From an uncultured Clostridia bacterium (lineage in GTDB: Bacteria; Bacillota; Clostridia; TANB77; CAG-508), in contig CALXXE010000002.1 in the NCBI GenBank assembly GCA_944392605.1, positions 1 through 64,000 on the forward strand: 64,000 nucleotides of DNA, written 5' to 3'. The notes beneath the pieces are model-generated. The model made no database searches. It had not been told where the DNA came from and was given only the letters and a program-made list of their open reading frames with translations. The position numbers were made by a program, and so were the translations under genes. This document shows, one piece after another, positions 49,140 through 56,745 of the stretch (positions are counted from its first letter, which is position 1; every line of letters starts with the position of its first letter).

Positions 49140-49395
49140 GTGCTTAAAAACATTAAACAAACTAAAATACAAAACAAGCTAATTTTAGAATTAGTTAAGT
49201 AAAATATTAATGATTTAAATAGATTAAAAGTTAAAAAATAAAAAAAATTTAAAAAAATTTAAATTTTTTATAGAAAAACGAAAAAAATATTAAGTTTAAG
49301 GTGTTATATATATTAGACATTTAAAACTATTAAAAATTAAAAAATAACATTTAAGAGCATTAAAGGTGTTATTAAGAATAGGAGGCATAGTTGGT

Positions 49396-49503
49396 ATGAA
49401 AAAGTTTAGATTAAAAATGCAGGTTATAAAAATTTACAGTAATTACATTTTTAAGATATGCAAAATGTATGGAAAGACAATAATAAAAATATTGAGTATA
49501 TAA
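49396..49503 (+). CDS. possible 35-aa basic peptide
   Basis: ATG follows GGAGGCATAGTTGGT. The product (KKFRLKMQVIKIYSNYIFK, then MYGKTIIKILSI) is basic and partly hydrophobic. Only the good ribosome site supports it. It ends where the direct repeats begin. Confidence 0.35.
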   Translation: MKKFRLKMQVIKIYSNYIFKICKMYGKTIIKILSI

Positions 49504-49507
49504 CTGT

Positions 49508-49636
49508 GTAATTATGTATTACTTTGTTTAATTTTTTAACAAGTTATTTATTTAATAGTTTTATTAAGTATGTAACTATGTATTATTTTGTTTAAATTTT
49601 TTATAAGTTATTTATTAAATATTTTTACTGATTTTA
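49508..49636 (+). repeat. two imperfect 64-bp direct repeats upstream of rep
   Basis: GTAATTATGTATTACTTTGT and GTAACTATGTATTATTTTGT start two similar units about 64 bases apart. Both continue AAGTTATTTATT. Such repeats often mark a replication origin or Rep binding site. Confidence 0.5.
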
Positions 49637-49718
49637 ATAGGTTTGTAGGTTTTATTAATTAATAATTTTAAACAAGATAATTAATGTTTTTTAAAGTATA
49701 TAAGGTGGTGAATATTTA

Positions 49719-50963
49719 ATGTATAACGTAGATACGATTACACTGGGTATTAATTTTAGAAGGCAAGTAGTAAACGAAGATTATAAAAAAATAAACGGTA
49801 AATTAAAAGTGGAAATAGACTGGAATTATGTATTGCCAATAAATGAAAAATTAAAAAGTAAATTATATTTAGATAAGAAAAATGCAGAAATAAGAGAAAG
49901 AGAAATACAAAGAAATGATTATGAAGTAAAAAGAGTAATAGATAAATTGTTAAAAGGAAAAAGAAGAAAAGAAAAAAGTGTGTATTGGAAAGGAAGATAT
50001 GGCTTATATAGTTTTTGCTACAATGAAACTTGGAATAGTTTAACTGTTACATTAGGACACGAATTAATTAGAAATTATACAAGCGAACAAATAATAGCAA
50101 ATACTAGACAAGCAGTAATAAATTATTTTGGTTTAGCAGAAGAACAAATTGGAGAAATAACATTGCAAAGAATAGATATAAAAAAAGATTACAGATGTAA
50201 AAATAAAGAAGAAAAAGAAATTATAAAATGCTTAGTAGAAAAAGCAAAGGACAAACTTTATACAATGGTTAAAGAATTAATTGAAGATGATGAAGATGGT
50301 TATATTGTTAAATTTATAGCAAGAGGGAAAAGTGAAAATAGTGAAGAAAAGGAAACAAAAAAAGGTAGTGGATACACAGAAATTATAATTTATGACAAAG
50401 AAAAAGAAAGAAAAAATAAAGGAGCAACAGAAGAAGAAATAAGAAAATATAAAGATGTTATAAGAATAGAAGTTAAAATAAAAAACAAAAATTTAAACAG
50501 TATAGAATATAAAAGACAGAAAAAATACGACGAAGAATGGGAAACAAGAAAAGATTTAAGTAAATATTACAATGATAAATTTACAAGTGAATATTTTAGT
50601 AAGTACATAGAAAAAATATTTGGCACAAATAAATTTTACAGAATTGATATAGCATTACAAAAGATAGAACAAAATAAGAAATTAAAAGATAAAAAGAAGA
50701 AAAAATTATGCAAATTATTAAAACTAATAAATAGTGTAGGTTATACAAAAGCAGAAACAATGTGGGTGAAAAAATATTGCAAAACTACATTTTTAGCAGA
50801 AGTAGCATTAATAGAAAAAATGGGAATTAATATACTTACATTTAGCGAAGAGATTAATGGAAAACAGATAAAAGCAAAGTATATTGACAACTTTACATTA
50901 TTAGAAAACACGGCAAAAGCGGGACTTACAGCAGGAAAAACACTTACAGAGGCGAGAGTATAA
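49719..50963 (+). CDS. gene II/X-type replication initiation protein
   Basis: A 414-aa basic protein resembling phage/plasmid replication proteins of the gene II/X (rolling-circle) group: MYNVDTITLGINF at the start, SVYWKGRYGLYSFCYNE, LQRIDIKKDYRC, then YTEIIIYDKEKERK and a helical C-terminus. AAGGTGGTGAATATTTA precedes the ATG. It likely nicks the element origin, perhaps for excised-circle replication or mobilization. The catalytic Tyr was not fixed by eye. Confidence 0.65.
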   Translation: MYNVDTITLGINFRRQVVNEDYKKINGKLKVEIDWNYVLPINEKLKSKLYLDKKNAEIREREIQRNDYEVKRVIDKLLKGKRRKEKSVYWKGRYGLYSFCYNETWNSLTVTLGHELIRNYTSEQIIANTRQAVINYFGLAEEQIGEITLQRIDIKKDYRCKNKEEKEIIKCLVEKAKDKLYTMVKELIEDDEDGYIVKFIARGKSENSEEKETKKGSGYTEIIIYDKEKERKNKGATEEEIRKYKDVIRIEVKIKNKNLNSIEYKRQKKYDEEWETRKDLSKYYNDKFTSEYFSKYIEKIFGTNKFYRIDIALQKIEQNKKLKDKKKKKLCKLLKLINSVGYTKAETMWVKKYCKTTFLAEVALIEKMGINILTFSEEINGKQIKAKYIDNFTLLENTAKAGLTAGKTLTEARV

Positions 50964-51094
50964 ACAGCAACAGGTGTTATAAGTATTAACAATAATTAAA
51001 AACAAATATAGAAAAAGTACATTATTAAATTACAAATACAACTATAAAATACACAAAAAGAAATTGACAAGAAGAAAGGAGTTGAAATTAGATT

Positions 51095-51292
51095 ATGAAC
51101 GGCGTTGAAAACAAACAATTTATATGCTTAAAGGAAGCGGCAGAACTACTTGGAATTAATGTACAAACAATGAAGAAGATAGTAGAAAATGCAGAAGGAC
51201 TTGCATACACAAGACTAGGAAGAAAAATACTTATTAATAAAGATGCATTACTAAAATATATGAACGAACATACAATAATTAGATACAAATAG
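51095..51292 (+). CDS. excisionase-like HTH protein
   Basis: A 65-aa MerR-type HTH_17 protein: FICLKEAAELLGINVQTMKK, then LAYTRLGRKILINKDALLKYM. Proteins of this type act as excisionases beside tyrosine integrases. AGGAGTTGAAATTAGATT precedes the ATG. It lies 103 bases before the integrase. Confidence 0.82.
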   Translation: MNGVENKQFICLKEAAELLGINVQTMKKIVENAEGLAYTRLGRKILINKDALLKYMNEHTIIRYK

Positions 51293-51395
51293 ACAGTTTA
51301 AGGTAGACCAATACGAACAAACGGTTGTATAATATAGTTAATAAGATATATTAACGTATTATACAACAATAATACAAATTTGGAGGTAGAAGAAA

Positions 51396-52701
51396 ATGGC
51401 AAATAAAAGTAATAAAGTAAAAACAAGAAAGAGTAACGGAGAAGGTGGTTGGAGAAAACTTAAAAATGGAAGAATAGAGGGAAGCTATACGATACATAGA
51501 CAAAATGGTACAAGTTTTAGGAAAAGTTTTGTAAGAGACACTAACAATGAAATTTTAGACATAAAGGCAAAGATAAGAAATTTAGGAGTGGTTGATAATG
51601 ATGTTATTGGAATAGATATAAATAGATATACAAACGAAATAACACTTATAAGAAAAGGACAGAGCAAAAATAGAAGAGGTTTAAGTAATAACAAAGATAT
51701 AACGGTAGCAGAATATATGGACTTTTATTTAGAAGAACATAGACGAAATGGCTTAAATGGAAGAAAAGTAGAAGATACAACATTTGGTACATACGTAGAC
51801 AGAGGAAATTTAATAAAAAAATACATAGGAAATGAAAAAATGGCAGACTTAACATTTGAAGATTTAGACAAAGCAGTAAATGAATTAAATGCAGATAATA
51901 GTGATACTACTGGAAGGCAATGCAGAGATATAATAACTAATATGATGTATTTTGCAAAGAAAGATGGAGTTATTGAAGAAAATGTGCTAAGAGATGAGAA
52001 ATTAACATTAAAAGAACGTAAAGGAAAAAAAGAGAAAAAAATTATACAAGAAAAAGATAGAGGAACATTTTTACAATATTGTAAAAAAAACAAATATAAT
52101 GATTTAATATTTTTACTTAATACAGGAACAAGAATTGCTGAGATGGCAGGGGTTACTTGGAATAATATTGACTGGGAAAAGAAAAAAGTTGTTATTGAGA
52201 AAGCATATACTAGAATAAAACAGAAAGAATATAAAAATGGAAAAATAGTAACTGTAAGAAGTATAAAGGCTTTTAAAGATTTAAAAACAACAAACAGTTA
52301 CAGAACATTAGAATTAAATGACAAAATGATAGAAATATTGAAAAAACATAAAGGAGAACAAAAGGAATTAGCAAAGAAAAATAATAAGAAATTTAAAGAA
52401 ACAGACTGGGTATTTACAACAAGTGCATATACAGGAATATTACACGATTATATAGACGATAAATTTAGAAAAGTAATGGAAGAAACAAAAATAACAGATT
52501 ATAAAGAACTAACACCACATTGCTTAAGGCATACTTTTTGTAGTACTGGAATTGAAGCAGGTGTAAATGTTGAAGAAATGAAAGAGCTTATGGGGCACCG
52601 GAAGTATACAAGTAACAGCTGATATTTATACTCATTTAAATAATGCAATTATTGAAAAAGCAAGTAAGAATATATGTGATAATATGGAAAAATATATGTA
52701 A
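51396..52701 (+). CDS. int: tyrosine integrase with an apparent +1 frameshift at CGG
   Basis: A site-specific recombinase that inserts the element at tRNA-Ser. N-terminal basic strand domain (GGWRKLKNGRIEGSYTIHR), SAM-like core-binding domain at about 100-190, then a catalytic domain with Arg in LLNTGTRIAEMAGV and HCLRHTFCS. The frame reaches MGH then CGG (52599-52601) and stops nine codons later. Dropping the C gives MGHGSIQVTADIYTHLNNAI, including the nucleophile Tyr, and ends at 52701. The total is about 434 aa, typical of Tn916-like integrases. Without frameshifting the enzyme lacks its catalytic Tyr, so CGG bypass would control or permit mobility. Confidence 0.85.
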
Positions 52702-53047
52702 GATGAGAATTTTAGTAATGAAATTATATTGAACATAATATAAAAGAGGTTTAAAATTGATTTTAAAGCGCTTTAAAATGGTAATTTAACTAATAGAAGT
52801 ATAGACAATAGTAATAATTTATGATATATTAGTAATTGGTAAAAGAACTTTAATAATTAAATAAAATGATATAAATATAAAGTGTACATTACAAGACATT
52901 TGTTGATAAAACAAACAAAAAGATAAACGCATATTTTTATAAAAAGATAGCGTAAAAATAGGCTTAAGGTGGAGAAAGGGTGGAGCAAAAAAACACTGAA
53001 ACAGGTAGCGGAGTAAACAGAACAAAAGTACGAAAACAAGATGGAAA
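52702..53047. other. integrase to right-end intergenic region
   Basis: 346 bases with no credible gene. A perfect 18-bp palindrome TTTTAAAGCGCTTTAAAA lies at 52761-52778. The last 100 bases are G-richer (GGTGGAGAAAGGGTGGAGC) and may hold integrase arm sites. Confidence 0.5.
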
Positions 53048-53106
53048 TTGCTAAACTGCTAGGTCGAGCAATCGGCGCGGAGGTTCGAACCCTCTCACCT
53101 ACGCCA
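53048..53106 (+). repeat. attachment-site direct repeat, right copy
   Basis: An exact 59-bp copy of the tRNA-Ser(GCU) 3-prime end, without the 5-prime half of the tRNA. It is followed by a terminator-like hairpin, AATATAAGG and TTTATATT, resembling the one after the intact tRNA. Confidence 0.85.
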
Positions 53107-53299
53107 GAGTAATATAAGGTATTTTTACTTTATATTATTTTTTTGTTTTATATAAAAAACAGAGTAGTAAAAAGGATTATATAGAATATTACAAAAATAT
53201 TACATTTATATTAAAAATTGTTGAAAAATAGAGAAAATTTGAAAAAAATGATAAAATATTGTATAATAAAAAGGAGAAAATATTTTAATAGGAGTTAAT

Positions 53300-53702
53300 A
53301 TGAAAAGTAAGATTTTATTAATAATATTAATTTTTATATTTTTAATATTTGCAATGACTACTGTTAATTATGCTCAACTAGTTCAAGGAGGCGGAGGAGG
53401 AAGTGCAGCTCGGAAGCTTTAATCCAGATGCTTGGGCACCAGATAGTACAACAGATGTAAGTGGAGCAAGCAGACTATTAGACATAGGAAACACAGTAGT
53501 AGGTTTTTTAAGAACAGTAGGTTCAATAGTATCAGTTGCAGTATTAGCAATACTTGGAATAAAGTACATGATGGGTAGTGTAGAAGATAAAGCAGAATAT
53601 AAACAAACAATGAAACCATATTTGATAGGTGCAGTATTAGTATTTGGAATAACAAATATTCTTGCAATAGTAGTTAACATAGCAACATCATTAATTAATT
53701 AA
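53300..53702 (+). CDS. VirB2/TrbC-like pilin 1 with an apparent +1 frameshift at CGG
   Basis: ATG at 53300 after AGGAGTTAAT starts a signal-like helix (LLIILIFIFLIFAMTTVNYA), then QLVQGGGGGSAA and CGG (53411-53413), with a stop three codons later. Dropping the C gives GSFNPDAWAPDSTTDVSGAS and two membrane helices ending IVVNIATSLIN. Joined length is about 133 aa. The core IKYMMGSVEDKAEYKQTMKPYLIGA is shared with the three next genes. VirB2-type pilins have a signal peptide and two helices, and assemble the conjugative pilus or an extracellular bridge. Confidence 0.75.
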
Positions 53703-53722
53703 AGAATTGTGAGGTGATAAAA

Positions 53723-54136
53723 ATGAAAAAGTTAAGGGCAATATCAATAATTTTAGTATTTATAACTTTTTTATTTGTATTTCAAATCAATGTATACTGT
53801 ATGCCAAAAGAAGAAATGAAACTTGCTTCAGATCTTACAGTAGATGGTATAATGAGTGATGCAGACAAATTTATAAGCAATGGAGAGGCTTCATATAATA
53901 TAAATGAATCAGAATTAGGAGATACTTCAAATTTTCTATACAATTTACTTTTAGGAGTAGGAATAATTGCAGCTGTGGGAGTGGGAATTGCATTAGGTAT
54001 TAAATATATGGTAGGTAGCTTAGAAGAAAAAGCAGATTTAAAACAAGCTTTACTAGGATATGCTATAAGTTGTTTAGTAATATTTGGAGCTTTTGGAATT
54101 TGGAGATTAGCAGTGAATATTTTTTCGAGTATGTAA
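53723..54136 (+). CDS. VirB2/TrbC-like pilin 2
   Basis: A 137-aa protein: signal-like helix (ISIILVFITFLFVFQINVYC), an acidic ectodomain longer than in the others (about 25-70), then two membrane helices joined by LGIKYMVGSLEEKADLKQALL. The ATG at 53723 follows GAGGTGATAAAA. It is the most divergent of the four paralogues, perhaps a minor or tip subunit. It lies 20 bases after pilin 1. Confidence 0.7.
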   Translation: MKKLRAISIILVFITFLFVFQINVYCMPKEEMKLASDLTVDGIMSDADKFISNGEASYNINESELGDTSNFLYNLLLGVGIIAAVGVGIALGIKYMVGSLEEKADLKQALLGYAISCLVIFGAFGIWRLAVNIFSSM

Positions 54137-54150
54137 AGTGGGTGATAGAA

Positions 54151-54498
54151 ATGAAGAAAAAAGTACTTACATTAATTTTATTAATATCTGTAATTGTACT
54201 TAGTAGTACAAATATATATGGGTTTTCACTAAATGATGTAGATGGAACTAATTTACCAGGTAGTGCACAGACATCTGTTGATAATTTTGGACAAGGTATA
54301 ATTAGTATAATAGCAACAGTAGGTTCTATCATATCAGTTGTTGTATTAGTAGCATTAGGTATTAAATATATGATGGGCAGTGTTGAAGAAAAGGCAGATT
54401 ACAAGAAGAGTTTATTACCATATGTGATTGGTGCATGTATATTATTTGGGGCATCAACAATAGCTGGAATTATTTATAATATTGCAATAAATTTATAA
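54151..54498 (+). CDS. VirB2/TrbC-like pilin 3
   Basis: A 115-aa protein: signal-like helix (KVLTLILLISVIVLSSTNIYG), a short ectodomain, then IISIIATVGSIISVVVLVAL, GIKYMMGSVEEKADYKKSLL, and PYVIGACILFGASTIAGIIY. The start at 54151 follows GGGTGATAGAA; an upstream ATG would extend into pilin 2. No terminator is visible before the 95-base gap to pilin 4. Confidence 0.75.
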   Translation: MKKKVLTLILLISVIVLSSTNIYGFSLNDVDGTNLPGSAQTSVDNFGQGIISIIATVGSIISVVVLVALGIKYMMGSVEEKADYKKSLLPYVIGACILFGASTIAGIIYNIAINL

Positions 54499-54593
54499 AT
54501 GTAGTATAATTAGTTTAAATTAAGTTATTAACATTCTTTGTTTTACCAAAGAGATTAATATAGAAATTTAAAGAAAGGAAAAGGTGATGTAAT

Positions 54594-54950
54594 ATGAAGA
54601 ACATTAAAACAATTTCTAGAATAGTATCTGTATTACTAATAGCATTTATGTTAGTATCACTAGTTACACCAGTGTTTGCAGCACCAGATCCATCAAATTA
54701 TAAAGGTGGAAATGTTGATACGACTAAAATTGACACATTAGGAAATCAAATTATAACAATTGTAAGTACAGTTGGTTCAATTGTATCAGTTATAGTATTA
54801 GTTGTATTAGGTGTTAAATATATGATGGGTAGTGCAGAAGAAAAAGCAGAATACAAGAAAACATTATTACCTTACATAATTGGTGCAGCTTTAGTATTTG
54901 CAGCATCAACAATTGCTGGTGTAATATTCAACTTCGCAAACTCAATTTAG
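54594..54950 (+). CDS. VirB2/TrbC-like pilin 4
   Basis: A 118-aa protein: signal-like helix (IVSVLLIAFMLVSLVTPVFA, likely cut after AxA), then GNQIITIVSTVGSIVSVIVL, GVKYMMGSAEEKAEYKKTLL, and IIGAALVFAASTIAGVIFNF. AAAGGAAAAGGTGATGTAAT precedes the ATG. It has the cleanest pilin design and is followed by a strong terminator, so it is probably the most highly made subunit. Confidence 0.8.
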   Translation: MKNIKTISRIVSVLLIAFMLVSLVTPVFAAPDPSNYKGGNVDTTKIDTLGNQIITIVSTVGSIVSVIVLVVLGVKYMMGSAEEKAEYKKTLLPYIIGAALVFAASTIAGVIFNFANSI

Positions 54951-54970
54951 TAAAAATTACACTTAATAAA

Positions 54971-55004
54971 AACATTGTCAAGAAAATCTTGACAATGTTT
55001 TTTT
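54971..55004 (+). terminator. terminator after the pilin cluster
   Basis: AACATTGTCAAGA pairs with TCTTGACAATGTT around three bases, followed by a T run. It probably sets high pilin output with partial read-through. Confidence 0.85.
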
Positions 55005-55194
55005 ATGGAAAAAAACAGAAAATATAGCAAATGTAAAAATAAATTAGTGGTTTTACCAAATGTATAAAAACAATATTACAATTATATTACATTTTTGTTA
55101 AAAATAGAAAAAAACACAATAAAATGTCGCTTTTACTAAAAAAATCTGCTATAATATATACAATATGATATTATGCCAATGGGAGGGGTTTAAT

Positions 55195-55542
55195 ATGCAA
55201 ATATATGAGATTCCAAGAAATTATAAAGGAGAAAGTAGAATTTTATATATATTTTCTACTAAAGCTTTAGCCTATACAGGAGTAGGTGCTTTAGCAGGTG
55301 GATTGTTTTATTTGATCTTTAATGCAATAGGATTAACTATGATAGGGATATTTTTTGTTGTATTATTTGGAGTTATAGGCTTTTGTATAGGAACATTTAA
55401 AATTCCTGAAAGTAAAAGATTTAAATTAATGGAAAAAACAGGTGGAGAAGCAATAGATGACGTTATAAAAAGATGGATAAAGTTTAAAAAGGGTAAAAAC
55501 AAAATATATATTTATTTAAAGGAGGATACAAAGGATGAGTAA
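55195..55542 (+). CDS. PrgI family (VirB3-like) membrane protein
   Basis: A 115-aa protein starting at ATG 55195 (MQIYEIPRNYKGE) after GGGAGGGGTTTAAT. Two close membrane helices (about 25-65) follow FSTKALAYTG, then a short basic domain (FKIPESKRFKLMEKTGGEAIDDVI). PrgI/VirB3 proteins anchor the VirB4 ATPase in Gram-positive conjugation machines. It overlaps the next gene by eight bases. Confidence 0.85.
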   Translation: MQIYEIPRNYKGESRILYIFSTKALAYTGVGALAGGLFYLIFNAIGLTMIGIFFVVLFGVIGFCIGTFKIPESKRFKLMEKTGGEAIDDVIKRWIKFKKGKNKIYIYLKEDTKDE

Positions 55543-56743
55543 TGATCAAATAAGTAATATACTTACAATAGTATTAATTGTAATGATTGTAATATTATTT
55601 GTTTTAGTAGTAGTATATCTAGTATTAAGGGCAAAAACTAAAAAACCGAAAAAACAAAACAAACAAGATGATTTATTAGTATCTAAAAGTAGTAATACTG
55701 CTAAAACTGCTCAATCAAGAACAAATCCAATTACATATAACAAACAATCAATATTTTCTTTTATGGAATTTGATAAAATACAAGATAACATGATTATAAG
55801 AAAAAATGGAAACAAGTTTTTAATGGTTATAGAGTGCCAAGGTGTAAACTACGATTTGATGTCAGGTCTAGAAAAAAATAGCGTAGAGCAAGGGTTTATA
55901 CAATTTTTAAATACATTAAGATATCCTATTCAAATATATGTACAAACAAGAACTGTTAATCTTGAAAGTGGGATTGCAAAATATAGAGACAGGGTAAATA
56001 CAATTGGAGATAGATTACTAAGAAAACAAATGGAATACAACAGAAAACAAAATATGGGATATAGCCAAGCAGAATTAAATAAGGCAAAATTAGAAGTTAC
56101 AAGAGAGCAAAACTTGTATGAATATGGTGTGGATCTTGTTAATAACACAGAAAGAATGAGTTTAAACAGAAACATTCTAAGAAAAAATTATTTTGTTATT
56201 ATTGATTATGTTCCAGAAGATATTAATACTAATAATTATGGAAAAGATGAAATTAGAAGTATGGCTTTTTCAGAATTATATACAAAAGCTCAAGCGATTA
56301 TTAGCGCGTTAGCTGTTTGTAATGTAAATGGAAAAATATTGGATTCTAATGGATTGGCAGAACTACTATATATTGCTTATAACAGAGACGATGCAGAAAT
56401 TTATGACTTAGAGAAAGCATTAAATGCAGGATACGATGAATTATATTCTACAGGAGAAGATGTATTACAGAAGAGAATAAAAGAACTTGATAATAAAATA
56501 GAAAGAGATGCTCAAAAGTTAGCAAATGATTCTTTAAGAGAGGCTATGGCGGAATCAGAAGAGCAAAAAAGAGTAAGAGAAAAAGAAGCTAAAATGGATG
56601 ACTTAATTAAGCAAATGGCACAAATCATTATAGATGAAAATCAAGAAATTGTAGGTAGCGACGTTGCAGAAAAAGCAAAGGAAAAAGTAACAAGAGGAAG
56701 AAAAAGTAAAAAAACTGTTAAAACTGAAGAAGAGGAGGGTTAA
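55535..56743 (+). CDS. TraC-N-like partner of VirB4
   Basis: A 402-aa protein with one N-terminal membrane helix (about 8-32), then a basic linker. A domain like the N-terminal part of VirB4/TraC follows (FDKIQDNMIIRKNGNKFLMV, GLEKNSVEQGFIQFLNTL, IQIYVQTR, ending IIDYVPE at about 225). A long acidic coiled coil ends TRGRKSKKTVKTEEEEG. It has no P-loop. AAAGGAGGATACAAAGG precedes the ATG. It lies directly before VirB4, so the two probably work as one complex. A shorter homologue is at 12.7-13.3 kb. Confidence 0.75.
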   Translation: MSNDQISNILTIVLIVMIVILFVLVVVYLVLRAKTKKPKKQNKQDDLLVSKSSNTAKTAQSRTNPITYNKQSIFSFMEFDKIQDNMIIRKNGNKFLMVIECQGVNYDLMSGLEKNSVEQGFIQFLNTLRYPIQIYVQTRTVNLESGIAKYRDRVNTIGDRLLRKQMEYNRKQNMGYSQAELNKAKLEVTREQNLYEYGVDLVNNTERMSLNRNILRKNYFVIIDYVPEDINTNNYGKDEIRSMAFSELYTKAQAIISALAVCNVNGKILDSNGLAELLYIAYNRDDAEIYDLEKALNAGYDELYSTGEDVLQKRIKELDNKIERDAQKLANDSLREAMAESEEQKRVREKEAKMDDLIKQMAQIIIDENQEIVGSDVAEKAKEKVTRGRKSKKTVKTEEEEG

Positions 56744-56745
56744 TC

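Larger units (their letters stand above)
48950..49718. other. element intergenic region before rep
   Basis: About 770 bases. It holds a terminator at 49105-49139, A/T runs, a possible 35-codon gene at 49396, and two imperfect direct repeats at 49508-49636. It is likely the control region or origin of the replication gene. Confidence 0.5.
45943..53106 (+). mobile_element. 7.2-kb integrative element in tRNA-Ser(GCU)
   Basis: Bounded by the 59-bp direct repeat. It carries three small acidic proteins, a leftward HTH repressor, three membrane-associated proteins (two with SHOCT-like domains), a gene II/Rep-like replication protein, an excisionase-like HTH and a tyrosine integrase. There are no relaxase-coupling, phage structural or secretion genes. 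It is best described as a small integrative mobilizable or satellite-like element. The integrase end lies at the right repeat. The tRNA is restored on the left. Confidence 0.82.

Noticed and set aside
45943..53106. Calling the integrated element a prophage
   Set aside because: Integrase, excisionase, repressor and a gene II-like Rep are present, but no capsid, terminase, tail or lysis genes are seen.
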